From Biscogniauxia marginata (Eukaryota; Ascomycota; Sordariomycetes; Xylariales; Xylariaceae), in the NCBI GenBank assembly GCA_022695795.1, contig MU404145.1:62001-126000 (forward strand): a stretch of 64,000 nucleotides of DNA, written 5' to 3'. Below the pieces are notes generated by a model. The model was not told the DNA's origin. It did not search any database and worked only from the letters and a program-made list of their open reading frames with translations. Below are positions 1 through 11,604 of this stretch, in pieces. How positions within the stretch are numbered: the first letter of the stretch is position 1; each line of letters opens with the position of its first letter. A program made the position numbers and the translations under genes.

Positions 1-782
1 ATGAGATGTCCGTTTCGCCTCTGAGCTCCCCTGCTGCCCAGTCCCGCCAACTGGCCCGGCCGTCGAAAAAAGTCCGGTCGAATGAAGTCGCCGGCCGTCC
101 TTTGACTCTGCCTCGCCTGCTTGAGACTCTCGATTCCACCCAGTTGAGAATGGTCCTGCAGACCATCTGCGAACGCCAACCCGAGATTGGAGAGGAGGTC
201 GTCAAGAGTGCGCCGAGACCCTCGGTCGAATGCGCACTGCAGGTCCTGAAGGAATACCAAGACAAGCTGCGAGAGGCTTTCCCCTATGGCGAATCGAGCT
301 CCGACTATACTTACTATCGAGTCAAGCAGCCTCTGGTCGCTTTTCTCGACGCCCTCACCGACTTCACCACGCAATATCTCCCGCCGAACGAGACGCAGGC
401 CACCCTTTCGTTACAATTCCTGGATGGTGCCACCAAGTTTATTCACAGCTTACCCGACTGGGAGAGCCAGAATTATCGGTATCACAAAGAGAATGCCTTC
501 GACGAGATCTCGAAAGCCTGGGCTCTAGTCATTAATGAGGCTTCCAAGAGAGGAGCTGGATTTATCCTGCACACGGGCGGTTGGGACCAAATATTAGCCA
601 AACACAACCAACAGTCGGGCGGTCGTTTGGGAGCAGCCATGGCAGCTATGGCTACGAATGTCGGTTGGGTTGGTGGCCCACCCAACAACGCGGCATCGGG
701 TGCCTCTGCGAACCAGAGCTCCATCCTAGACCAGCTGATGGCTGGCAACTATGGCTCTCCCGTTCGAGTCGGACCGTGGTAG
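1..782 (+). CDS. sts1: Nuclear proteasome tethering factor STS1/Cut8 (5' partial)
   Basis: The Cut8/STS1 family anchors the 26S proteasome in the nucleus and supports degradation of nuclear substrates and chromosome segregation. The visible 258 residues carry the family's central helical region (GRPLTLPRLLETLD; then the PYGESSSDYTYYRVKQPL and LPDWESQNYRYHKENAFDEI stretches) and the family-typical C-terminal ending PVRVGPW. The reading frame is open to the left edge (codon at 3-5 is GAG), and family members start upstream with a basic N-terminal segment. The ATG at 6 is therefore probably internal and the real start lies outside the window. The Gly/Ala/Asn-rich stretch before the C-terminus is low complexity. 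The stop is TAG at 780-782. Identification rests on recalled family sequence and is strong. Confidence 0.9.
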   Translation, partial: EMSVSPLSSPAAQSRQLARPSKKVRSNEVAGRPLTLPRLLETLDSTQLRMVLQTICERQPEIGEEVVKSAPRPSVECALQVLKEYQDKLREAFPYGESSSDYTYYRVKQPLVAFLDALTDFTTQYLPPNETQATLSLQFLDGATKFIHSLPDWESQNYRYHKENAFDEISKAWALVINEASKRGAGFILHTGGWDQILAKHNQQSGGRLGAAMAAMATNVGWVGGPPNNAASGASANQSSILDQLMAGNYGSPVRVGPW

Positions 783-3191
783 GCCGCGTCCGGCAAGTAC
801 TCGAGAAGGAGGAGATAGATAGAGCGGCGCTGGTGTGCCCGGAGGAGGACAAGCATAACCCAAACGACTGCATGATATCGACTCAACATCGAGCAAAAAA
901 GCATGGCGATGGAGCTAGCATCGACGTAGAGGGAGGAGGACGCATTTTGCATCTCACATTACAACATACACCGCCTCACGACGAAGTTACGACATTATTC
1001 TTCTTCATCCACTGGCATAGGAAATGGAGCATAGATCTGGCTTATTCTCTCGGGGGGTTACCTGGCTGATATTCTTGTTTGCTCGGCGTTTGCTTTTTGT
1101 TGCCATTTTTTCCTTCATGTTTCTCCTCACCCATTCGGGCGGTGATGGTGGCGATGGGCGGTGGTATTCTGACTTCTCGCCTCTGATATCCCACGACACG
1201 AAAAATTATCCCGCCCATCTACACCTTTTTCTCTCATGCCCACGTTCCCTTCTGTGAAAGCTTTTTGTGCTGTGGCTGTGATTGATTGTTGGATGAGAGC
1301 TGTAACAGGGGGGGGATTTGGGGGCAGGTGAGGAAGAGGATTTTTACTACCGGTTGGACTGGATGAACTGAACTTGTTGGTCGTCTAGACATGTAATCCG
1401 AGTTGTCTGCCTGTCTCGAGGTAGAACTGGAAGTGCCCCAAGAGTGCCGGGAAGGAAACAAGGGAAAGAAAAGATATGTAGGAGGAGGTCCGCTGCTAGG
1501 TTAACTTCTCCTGTACATACACAAATGCAAAAAGCGCAGACATCACATGACATCACGCAACGCAACCTTGGTAGTGATGGGCATCCTTTTCTTTTATTCT
1601 CTTCTCGGTTGGGGTTTTCTCTCTCACGGATACAAGGTGGATAGGTTGGTTGGATTAGGTAGGATAGTAGGCAGGCTGACAAGGTAGATAAGGCGGGATG
1701 GATGGGAATCCTGGTTTTTTTTTTTTTACATAAGAATAATTACGAGGCATTTCGAGTCCAGACAGACAGACAGACAGACAGACAAACAAGATGGGGAAAT
1801 GAATGGTGATCGTTGCTGGCGATATGACCCTTCTTCCCCTTTCCTTTCTTTTTCCGGGAGAGGGGGGGGGGAAGAAGTTGGGTCTTTCTGGGTTGAAGTG
1901 AAGAGGCATTGATTTAGGAAGCGGTGATGGACGGGAAGGTAAGCTTTGGGAATACCACGAAGTTTGATACCCATGGTCATGGCAGGTGGGTAGGTAGGTA
2001 GGGAATGTCTGACTATGTTGTTGCGATGGTGTGGGGTTGAAGTATACGTAAGGCTAGATGATTTGCCTTGTTTTCTTAAATATAGTATGATTAAGTGAGT
2101 TATTATTCATAATTCCCTCACTCGTGTCTGAGTTATACGTTACTAGTCTGCGCAAACATGGGCAAGCTTTTCAAGAATAAAGATGAGGGAGGTTGCATTG
2201 TCTTCTGGGGTTTTTCTGTTCTTTGGTATGCCATATATATCTATATACCTGCTATCCTGTCTTACATGTTTTATAATCGGATTCGTTATGTTGGCATACG
2301 GATCTGGCTTGCACATATTTATGTATATATGCGGCGATCTGAATCTCAAGAGATAGCCCGCATCTTTCATTGTCATTCTATTTTGCTTGTCTAAGGCAAG
2401 GGTTTAAGTTTGGTCCTCGTCGTTGCCCACTACATATATTTTCTCTCCGTTACTGTTACTATTCTGCCTGACCCCCTCTATCGAAACTTGATACACAACC
2501 ATGCTTTATGTAAATGTATAGAAGGGAGTAGAGAAAAACGGTTGGGTTTATAGGTTGCGTATAGAGGTACTTTTAGGTTGCTATAAGATTTAGGAGGTTG
2601 AATACACATGGCGGGGTTGATATCAATGGGGTTGGAGGATAGTCCCGTATGAGGGGTTAGGTAAGAAGCGATGAGTATCACGAGGGTAAAATGGAGAAGT
2701 TTTAGTGCTTCGCCTTGATCTTTTAGTTACCTGGTACATACCTAATTACTGGGGGGGCCCGGGGCCACCTGAATGGTGTAGGTAGGTATGATGTCCAAGT
2801 GAAGTACCCCTCTAGCCACTGCCTGAGCGATGCGCTATGTCTAGGTCGGATACACTATTCGTATTATGTAATCCCGATATCCAGGGTAGATTTACGAACA
2901 AATGGAAGTCGCAATTGGATGTGGTTGAGAAGGTCTCGTGACTTGGTGTCTGCCTGCGCGTATTATGTAACTTTAGTGGGGAACATATCGTAAAGTGGTT
3001 TATGCGCTCATCCGTGAACCGAAGCGCGCCTCTCCGTGAATACTCCAATCCGTCAGCTCTGCCGAACCAAATATTAACTAACCTAGACTAATCTGACCTC
3101 GGCCACCTGTACAATATATTTGGACTGGGCCCAAAAGACATGATTGACGATTCAATGATTACACGTGGTTCGACATCATAAGCCTTTTGCC
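783..3191. other. Intergenic region / STS1 3' UTR, no supported gene
   Basis: About 2.4 kb separates the STS1 stop from the RAD52 start. Only short overlapping ORFs on both strands are present, with no recognisable family. It contains a CAGA tetranucleotide repeat (about 1759-1785), T, G and C homopolymer runs, and TAGGTAGG-like words (1988-2001, 2780-2790). The first few hundred bases are probably STS1 3' UTR and the last few hundred RAD52 promoter. I see no clear core promoter element. Confidence 0.6.
1759..1785. repeat. CAGA tetranucleotide microsatellite
   Basis: About six consecutive CAGA units, directly visible, in non-coding DNA downstream of STS1. Confidence 0.85.
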
Positions 3192-4997
3192 ATGCCCGCG
3201 TATGTTTACAGAGCTGCCGCGCCCATCACGCGCCATTGCTAACCAAGTTACCGTGAATAGCCCAGGCGACCAGCACGTTGGCATTGCCAACCCTTTCGAG
3301 GAGACTAAACCACGCATATCAGAATTTACTGCCGTTGAAATTGCGACTCTACAATCACGCCTCGAGAAGCAACTCGGACCCGAATATCTATCCTCCCGTA
3401 GTGGTCCCTCCGGCCAGAAGGTCCACTACATCGCCGCCGAGAAATGCATCGCCCTCGCAAATGAGGTGTTCGGTTTCAATGGCTGGTCCTCCAGCATTCA
3501 AAACATACAAGTCGACTTTGTCGACGAGAATCCCCAGACTCTGAAGATCTCCCTGGGCCTTTCCGTCATCGTTCGCGTTACCCTGCGAGATGGTACGTTT
3601 CACGAGGATATCGGGTACGGCCACATCGAAAACTGCAAGGGCAAGGCAGCCGCCTTTGAGAAGGCCAAGAAGGAGGGCACCACAGATGCGTTAAAGCGTG
3701 CTCTGCGGAATTTCGGCAACGTGCTAGGCAACTGCATCTACGACAAGGACTATCTAGCAAAGGTTACAAAGATCAAGGTGACGCCGACTAGGTTCGACGA
3801 GGAGAACCTGCATCGACACTCCGACTTCATAAAAAAAGAGCCGGGTATGCCGAAGGTGACTCAAATGAGGGAGATAGAAGCGAAGAGTGTGGAAAAGGCT
3901 GGAGCGCATGGTGGGTTTGATTCCGATGATATTGATTGGGCGGATACTGATCTACTGGACCTGTAGTATCGTCAGACATGCTGGATGAGGAGTTTGGAGA
4001 CTTTGACATGGCCGACTTCGGCGTCACGGAGGACGGCCACCCTGACGAGGTGGTATTACCTGGGTCCCATGATCAAGAGACGAATTCAACACATTCAAAT
4101 GATAGGTCCCAACCTGTACCTGTTGGTAGTAGATCTTCCACAAACAGTGCTTCGAGACCAATGCAACCGCCGCCCCCTAGACCGGCTGCGCAACCACCTA
4201 GACCTCCCCAGACCCCTAATCAGCCCCCACACCGGCCAGGGGCATCTTTCCAAGGTCGCCCTAACCAGCAGCAGCCACAGAGACCACCGAGCTACGCAAA
4301 CAATACTGCACAACAAGCAGCAGCAACTAACAGAACCAATACACCCCCTCCGAACGCGGTAAACCCTCAGAACGGTGCGCCAACAGAGCCAGTCTCATTC
4401 TTTTCAGCCCGGTCCGTCAAGGACGTTCCCGAAGACGCCCCCCCAGGCACCGCAACCATCGTACCCCAGGGGGCCAAGATCTTCGACCCGCGAGCCGACA
4501 GCCCTTCGATCCGGAAGACGCCGGGCATCGACCACAGGACCTCGAAGCCCGTCGGCAGGAACGGCCAGCACGTTCCGCCCAACACTAACGCCAACGCCGG
4601 GAAAGCAGGAGGTCTCGACAATCAGCCGCCCCCGCCGCGGCTACCCCCCAGTGTCACCTCGGCGCATACTGCCTCTAACGGTGCGCCGAGCGGAGTCGGC
4701 CCGGGGCCCGGGCCCGGACCCGGAAGACCGGGCGCGTTGAACCCGGCGCTCGGTCACACGAGGCAGATCGGCATGCCCGGCGGAGGTAGTCCCCTGGCGA
4801 ACAGGGGACAGTACCGCCCGCTGACCATGAAGCGGCCTGCGCCCAACGGGCCGCCAGATGCTGGGAATAGGGCGCCGTTGACAGAGGTATCGACGAATGG
4901 GCCGGGGGCTGGAGGAGGAGGAGGAGGGGGGGGGGCTGGTGCTGGCGTTGGTGGTGGTGCTGTGGGGGCGGACGCGAAGAGGCAGAAGATGGCGTGA
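3192..4997 (+). CDS. rad52: DNA repair and recombination protein RAD52 (three exons)
   Basis: RAD52 anneals single strands and mediates Rad51 loading in homologous recombination in the nucleus. Proposed CDS: 3192-3199, 3261-3910, 3976-4997 (559 aa). Intron 1 (61 bp) has a GTATGT donor, GCTAAC branch site and TAG acceptor. It restores the conserved start MPAPGDQH and leaves only 8 nt in exon 1. Intron 2 (65 bp) has a GTGGGT donor and CAG acceptor, removes the in-frame TAG at 3964-3966, and joins to DMLDEEFGDF. The conserved DNA-binding core (about residues 25-210) includes FNGWSSSIQ, DIGYGHIENCKGKAAAFEKA and TDALKRALRNFGNVLGNCIYD. The C-terminal half is Pro/Gln/Asn-rich and disordered, with a poly-Gly run near the end and a basic ending. 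Without splicing the core and tail sit in different frames. Family identity is very strong; intron coordinates are inferred. Confidence 0.93.
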
Positions 4998-6585
4998 GGG
5001 GATGTTGGGAAGAGAGGGAAATAAATATATGTAGCTATTCGCGTGAGCGGCAGCGTTGTCACGGGGTGCAGTGCAAAGGGGCATGTTGCTGGTTATGTTA
5101 GTCGCTGTGGGCTGTATGCTTAGGTGGGGTAGGCGTGGGGGTATTCTATCCTATCTTTTCTCCTTTTGCTGGCCCCCCTATCTTTTATGTGGTGGTGCAT
5201 GGCGTACTTGTTCCCTATGCTCCATGATGTTTATGATGGGCAATACGCAAGAAGCTGATTTAGTCAGTTTGCGCGGAGCTAGATTTGTTGATTCTCCCTC
5301 CCCCCTTTATGTATGCGCTGTTGTTTTTAGGGTGCTTAGGGAATGGAGGTGGGGGAAGGATAGCTAAGGGAATGAATGTTTGGCGTCTGGAGCATGCGGG
5401 TGGTGTATGAGTGCGTGATATGTAGTATTATATTTATCTATCAGGAGGAAGTCATGGAATGTATGTGTGTATGTGTGTATGGAATCATTTGACTGCAATA
5501 TATAACAGCTCGTCTAAACTAGGAAGTTGTTATATATATATCAATAAATCGTGCTACTTTTAGCTTTCATACATCAATTTCACTAACGCTTCTACCTGCT
5601 AATAGGTTGGCTTTTCTACGTAGTGTGATTGCCGTACCCAGCTCTGCAAGCCACGCTCTCCAGTCTGGAAATCTCCGAGTAGTAACGACGTGTGGCTACG
5701 AGACTATCTTCCTGGAGACGTGGTTAATACCGGAATTCGAATTCTGTTCTATGAATATGATACCGCACTATTGAAACCCGATTTCTAGATGGTCGATTAA
5801 GGAGGTGGGGCGCTTCTTAGACAGCCTGAAGGATTTCTGACGAAGTGACAACGTATGATATTTCAGATTCTTCCGTCGGAATTTGCCTATAGTTCTGACT
5901 TCTCCTCGGCGCGCGTTAATACGCTCTTGCATATATTTGAGGGTTTGCTGTAAGCTGGTGTATATGCCCTGGTGTACTGCGTCATCGATGGACTTGACGT
6001 TTACAAATATAATGAAGATGGCATGAAAGAGTTGATGCCCATAAAGATTCAAATCTGACTCTGAAGCTGTTCTGTACAACCAGGTCTCACCCTTTCATAT
6101 TTGATCAATGGCATAAAGCACGATCAAGAACTCTTCGATAAAATAACGAAGACATCCCCGCATTTACTCACTCGCGAATAACGTCTCTCCCTTTTGATGT
6201 TGGTATCAAGAACGTAATAAAAAGAACGACTGGACTCAAAGACATAGCTTATATTTATGTGGATGGAACTGGTCATCAGGAAACTGAAAGGGTGGAGTAT
6301 CCGAGTATCAAAGATGTGGAAACCGTAATTAAGGAGAGCCCGAAGAACCTCTGCAAGCTGTATACTAGTTTGGTGAGCTGAGCTCTCCAAGAGGTCAGGC
6401 TGGCAGAACACCATTGCTTTGGGCTGCAAGGAAACGCAGTCTATATATTGCCAGCTTGCTCCTCCCCTACCGTTAAGAGAGTGATCGGGTGGTCCTTAAA
6501 GTTGCCTTATCAAGGACAAGTGCCAAATACTACCAAATCATAACACCAACAGCATATAACCAGAAAAACGTTCACTGAATACAAG
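4998..6585. other. Intergenic, unrecognised short minus-strand ORFs
   Basis: The first part is probably RAD52 3' UTR. Two minus-strand open stretches lie at 5768-6079 (103 codons) and 6124-6429 (101 codons). Their composition is protein-like (for example LQQTLKYMQERINARRG), but there is no family I recognise, no good start context and no clear splice pair linking them. They could be remnants of a decayed gene downstream of the FAD monooxygenase. I do not call a gene. Confidence 0.4.
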
Positions 6586-7869
6586 CTAAGACTCCATATT
6601 TAGCTCCGGATACTCCGGAATCTCCAAACCCCCTTTGTTCTCCGGCATAAGTTGGTTGGCCCACTTGTCAATTCCTAACCACGACACAACAGATATAATG
6701 ATAGTTAGTATCCAAACACCCCATGCTGTCTTTGGGTAGAGAATATCTGGCACGCCAGGCAACAGTTTCTGAGCCTCGATAATAAACGGCCGCAGGACCG
6801 TCTGATAGGACTGCAGCGCGGCCTCTACGTCGTCCCCGTGCCTCGCCAACTCTCCGGCAAGCACATATGCGCCCGTGAGCGACAGCGTCGTACCTATTCC
6901 CGTGATGGGACTAGGCGTGTACCCGGCGTCTCCTAGTAGGGCAACGCGGCCTTTAGCGAAAGTCTCACACTTCAACTGCCCGATCTCCTGGGCGTAAAAA
7001 TCCCCGCAATCCATCATCTCGTCGACGAAGCGGTCGACCTGCCAGCCCGCGCCCCTGAATACTTTCGCAAAGGCCTCCTTCTGCCTCTCGGCCGACTGCC
7101 GGAGCGTGCCGAGGATCGAGTCCGCGGCCGGGCCGGAGCGGAGTGTCGACAAGTAAACCTGGGTCCTGGCGGACTCGCCGGACCTTGTCACGGCGACCCG
7201 GCCCCCGGCTGCCAGGTACCACTTTGCAAGGCTGTCCTCATCCGCCGCGCGGGAGACGGTGAAGTAGGCGATGAACAGCTTCAGGGACTTGAAGCTGGTG
7301 TCGCTTGCGTCCCTGCCGAGCAGCACACGGCGCGTGCGACTCGCCTGCCCGTCTGCGCCGACGACGAGGTCGTACCGCCCGGACGTACCGTCGCTGAACG
7401 TGACGTCCACACCGCTATCGTCTTGCACTAGGTCCGATACGGATTTGCCAAACTCGTAGCGCACGCCGTTTCCGCGCCCGCCCTGCTTTCTGCCCTCCCC
7501 CAAACTCGCGCTGTACAGCACGTCCACGAGATCTCCCCTCATGATCTCGTACTCGCTGCTGAACGACTGCGGTCCCCTGCCAGATTCGTTCTTCCCGAGC
7601 ACGGCCCTGTACCTGCCCGCTGAGTCCACGAGAGCGAAGCCGGTTTCTTTCACGGAGCGCTGCTTGATCGTGTCGAGGAGTCCAAACTTGCGGACGATGG
7701 GTATACCCTGGTCGCGCAGGTCGATCTGCAGGCTACTCTGGCGGAGCGTCGGGAAGCGCTCGACTACAGTTATATCGTGGGACTTGGCGGGAGAGGAGGA
7801 GCGCTGCAGGAGGAGAGCGAGGGCCGGGCCGCAGACTCCGGCACCTATGACTAGGATTTTGAGGGGCAT
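6586..7869 (-). CDS. FAD-dependent monooxygenase (PHBH fold)
   Basis: Single-exon 427-aa flavoprotein of the p-hydroxybenzoate hydroxylase-fold class, which uses FAD and NAD(P)H to hydroxylate or epoxidise small organic substrates, often in secondary metabolism. Visible signatures: N-terminal dinucleotide motif VIGAGVCG (GxGxxG at residues 9-14), the DG motif VVGADGQASRTR (about 169-180), and the second FAD motif ALLGDAGYTPSP (about 310-321). A hydrophobic segment near residues 384-399 could be a membrane anchor. Full length for the family and intact. The start is the first ATG before the Rossmann motif. A run TATATATATAAA lies only a few bases upstream of the ATG, too close to act as a normal TATA box for this start. 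The substrate cannot be told. It is co-oriented with the P450 2 kb upstream and may share its pathway. Confidence 0.9.
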   Translation of the reverse strand: MPLKILVIGAGVCGPALALLLQRSSSPAKSHDITVVERFPTLRQSSLQIDLRDQGIPIVRKFGLLDTIKQRSVKETGFALVDSAGRYRAVLGKNESGRGPQSFSSEYEIMRGDLVDVLYSASLGEGRKQGGRGNGVRYEFGKSVSDLVQDDSGVDVTFSDGTSGRYDLVVGADGQASRTRRVLLGRDASDTSFKSLKLFIAYFTVSRAADEDSLAKWYLAAGGRVAVTRSGESARTQVYLSTLRSGPAADSILGTLRQSAERQKEAFAKVFRGAGWQVDRFVDEMMDCGDFYAQEIGQLKCETFAKGRVALLGDAGYTPSPITGIGTTLSLTGAYVLAGELARHGDDVEAALQSYQTVLRPFIIEAQKLLPGVPDILYPKTAWGVWILTIIISVVSWLGIDKWANQLMPENKGGLEIPEYPELNMES

Positions 7870-9923
7870 TTTATATATATATCCCTTTTCTCAAATATAC
7901 TGATGTGGCGTCCTATGGGCGGTGGGAGCCAAGTCAATTGCTTAAGGCGTTTTTTTGTATGGTGTAAGTGTGGATGTTCATGATGAATCGGCCGACTCGT
8001 TAATGAGAACGCCAGCATTTGTTGGTCATCCGAGTCATGTTTCAGCCCCTAAAAATTAGTTCCTACATAGACAAAGGAGCAATATACGCCACCGTTTATA
8101 GTATATTACATTATCACAAGTGAGGCATTGCCGTGCTCATTGTCCTGAACCATAAGCTTCGTTGAGCCACGACGGCCAATCGCTCTTCGTATAGCTACTA
8201 GATACTCATTAGGTGAGGTAGTATGCGTATCCAACTTAGAAATGACTATAAGGTATTAGTTCATAGATCTACGGCACATGCGGGGTTCAAGTCGACCTCC
8301 GATCCGGTCATTGTCTGCAGTACGCGGGGCCTCCGGATGGAGATCTCAGTCGCGGGCTTGTGAGATGGGCCGAGCCGGTTCTAAAAACAGAATTGCCAGT
8401 TATGGCAAGTATTCGGTTTTTTGTCCGATCCCTCGGTTCTTTATTCTCGGTTCTTTATCCTCGGCTAGGGAAATTCGTTACCAGCATTGCTCGCAATTAA
8501 TCCCTACCCCGTCAGCCTTAACCCCGTACATATCAGGGCTGAGCTCAAACCAATCTGAAGAACCCCATTTGGGCCTGATCAGCCCACGTGTTTGACGGAA
8601 AGCTCCGTCGGTGATAGGTGGTTTAATAGGAATGTTATTTATTGTTCACCCCTAATTTACTCCAAGACGCACCCAGGAAACCCGTATCTGATAAGCCTGC
8701 TCAGGCTACTATGTACGAATGCCATGAACGCTAGCTTCAAACCCTGTAAGGTCTGAGAGACAGGCGTTATCTACCTAATGTGTTAAGACTTGGGGGTGAC
8801 TACCTGGCCATACTAAGCAGGGTGAGTGATAGGACAATCTTCGAAGCCCTGAATAAAAACCGCTCTCCTCTGGGTGGAATGTTCACAGCCGATGACTTGT
8901 GTCCGAGCACGTACCAAAAATGTAGGACGGAAGAAAACCTAAGGTGACGGAATAGATGAACCGGCCGGGGAACAGGGGGTTGTCCGAGCCAGCATGGTCA
9001 GGCTGGTGTCTTAGTTGTGTCCAAATGCCTTCGGGTCAGGATACCGTCTTTTGGTTAGATTAGTCGTCAGGATCATACCTATACTACTCTTCGCTCAAGC
9101 CATAATCATCTCGATGACTCTGTTTAGTGATGAGACCTTGAATGCGTTAATCTCCGTCTCAGGCACGATGGTACCCTACGAGTCCTCGTAGTCGAAGAAA
9201 TAACTCATGGCATGACAATCCGATAAGATCAGTCACGAACCATATTTGTCTAGATCAGGCCACCGTTTTCTCCAAATACCGGCTACTAATAAAATTTTAT
9301 TTTTGACGAAATTGGCGATGTTTGGTAGCTTTCACACACTACGTACGTTTGAGGGTCAGAACCCATGTTACTAAGCTGTGAAGAAAAGAGCTCCCGAGAC
9401 GGGTTGAAAAGGGGCGGGGGAATGTTAAATGAATCTAAACGTGGCTTATTTGTTTACGGCTCGATTCCCGTTCGCTCCATCTCGTTGAGCGGGTCCCGTG
9501 AATCGTCCAGTGTCAGAGACCGGGGTGTGGTAGACAGGGTTACAAGTGATGAAGTGGATGTTTTGTTAGTGGATACCGGCTACCAGGATCACGATGGCCA
9601 GAAGCTTCGTTCTGTTTACACTTGCGTCATAAGCACAAGTTGAGAGCAAAGTGTGAATGTTTTGAGAAGAAAGGTATTCGTTACGTTGAAGACGAATCGC
9701 TCGCTCAATTACATCCTTGAAACTAAACAGGACGATGCACAAAAAGAAATTACTAAAACTAGATACCGATTCCTGCCTCGCCATCGCTTAAAAAATGAAT
9801 ACACTATAAGCCGAACCATTGTATCATCAATCTATTATAGCCAAACCATATACCGGCCTAATATCATTAAGTCATCGCAATAAGATGGTAACCTGACCAC
9901 CCTGACCCGGCTCTCGCGTCGCC
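7870..9923. other. Intergenic between FAD monooxygenase and P450
   Basis: About 2 kb without a supportable gene. It holds the monooxygenase promoter and the P450 3' flank. Short ORFs (8278-8595 plus, 9365-9643 plus, 9566-9784 minus) show no family signature. A stretch at about 8783-8806 resembles part of the 3' half of 5S rRNA (see findings). Confidence 0.5.
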
Positions 9924-11604
9924 TTAGGCAGTCTTCAATACCTTGACTCTCACACCCTTTGTGCCTGGCTTAGCCCTAGGCATAAAGCAGTCCATATACA
10001 AGTCTACGGCATCGCGCTCCGTCTCAAAGAGCTCACAGTTGAACCGTCTGAAGAAACTAGCGAGCCCGATGTACAAGTCCGCGTAGGCCATCTGCATGCC
10101 CACGCAGCTCCGCGTGCCCCGCCCGAATGAGACCAAGTACCTCTTGAGCGGCTTGCCGTCGGGGGCGCGTGGGCTGCCCTCCCAGCGCTCCGGGCGGAAC
10201 TCGTAAGAGTCGGGGAAGAGCCACGGGTCGTGTGAGACGGAGTAGTTGTCCATGCTGACGACGGAGCCGACGGGCAGGACGTAATCCGTGTCCGGGGACG
10301 AGTAGACGATGGGCGTGGGTGAGAGGCGCGGGGTGCGCTGCGACGTGCCGTATGTAAAGCGAAGAGCCTCGTCGATCACGTTGGTGAGGTACGGGAGCTG
10401 CATGAGCGAGTCGAGGTCGGGAATGCGATCGGGGTCTGGGATCGCTGCCACGAGCTCCGCCTTGAGCTTTTCGAGTATAGTCGGGTTGGCGAGGAGATGG
10501 TATGAGCACGCCGAGAGACACCACATGGTCGTCTCGATACCGGCGGCGATGATGGAGATTGCCTCGTGCTGGAGGCGCTTAGTGGAGAGTTCCGCGGGCG
10601 GGAGGTCAGATTCCAGGAGCGCGGTAAATAGGGACGGCGTAGCGGCGAGTTTCTTTTCCCCGGATGCGTGGACAGCCTTGGCTCGGAGAATCTGCGACTC
10701 CATCTCGCTTCGATACTCGATGACGGAGCGCATTGGCGGGAACACATTCTTGACCAGCGAGTCGGGAAGGAGCTTTATGGGTTTGAGCATCCAGGGAAAC
10801 TGGGTATTAAAATGAACAGGGTTAAGGAGATCAACCCTAGAGTGTGTCAGCATACTTATCATAATAGCTTGAGAGGGATGGACGGCCACTTACATAGCAT
10901 CACAGAACTCTGCACGAAAACCAGGGTTCATAATAAAGTCATATGGTTTCTCGAGACAATAACCAACGACGATATCCGCAGCGAAAGCACCCCACATGCT
11001 GGTCAAGTTCAACGTGGCGTCGCTGCCAAGATACTGGGATGCCACGCGACTACAGAGACGATTCATGTGGTTCTGAATGTTCGGTGAATGCTGGGCGATT
11101 TTCCTCTTCGAGAAGAAGGGGTTAAGGGCACCACGACGGACACGGTGAAAATTGTGGTCAGCGGTTGCGAAAGCAGACAGCTCATTGCTGAAGCGAGTCT
11201 CGAGATGCTTCAACTTGTCCGAGTGACGACTTTGGGCAAAGAGTGTCTCGTAGAAGGTGGGATCCTGGATATGAACCTCGTTTGGGCTGATCCGAACGAT
11301 AGGGCCTGAAGAAGCCGGTTAGTTTCACCCTAGCAAGACCATGATTGTTTTTCGACATACCGTACTGTTCATGCCACTTCCTATACTCCCACATGAATTG
11401 CCCACCAGGGGACTTGAAGCATTCGTAATACGTCTCGACCCATTGTGTTAGGGCTGCCAGTCTGGGTCCTGGGACGTTTCGAAGAGGATGGAAAAAGAGC
11501 CGGTAGATAGAAATAATAATCGTATATAGAACAAAGGAGACGAAAGCCGCAAGAGTAGCTTGTGTATATGACACCGACATGATTGTCGATAGGAGTGGAG
11601 CCAT
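9924..11604 (-). CDS. Cytochrome P450 monooxygenase (three exons)
   Basis: Class II microsomal P450, a heme-thiolate oxygenase of the ER membrane. Proposed CDS on the minus strand: 11604-11361, 11305-10894, 10836-9924 (522 aa). Intron 1 (55 bp) has a GTATGT donor and CAG acceptor. Intron 2 (57 bp) has a GTAAGT donor and TAG acceptor. Both restore frame through conserved text (YG-PIVRISPNEVHI, DAM-VDLLNPVHF). Motifs: N-terminal membrane anchor (about residues 18-35), proline hinge VPGPRLA, I-helix AAGIETT (about 316-322), ExxR as EALR (375-378), RPERW (about 433-437), and heme loop FGRGTRSCVG (456-465) with ligand Cys463. The start could instead be the in-frame ATG at 11580 (514 aa). It appears intact. 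The substrate is unknown. Its neighbour is a FAD monooxygenase on the same strand. Confidence 0.92.

Noticed and set aside
4095..4316. Arg-rich minus-strand ORF within RAD52
   Set aside because: It lies antisense to the proline-rich RAD52 tail. Its composition is the shadow of that tail, and no start context or family was seen.
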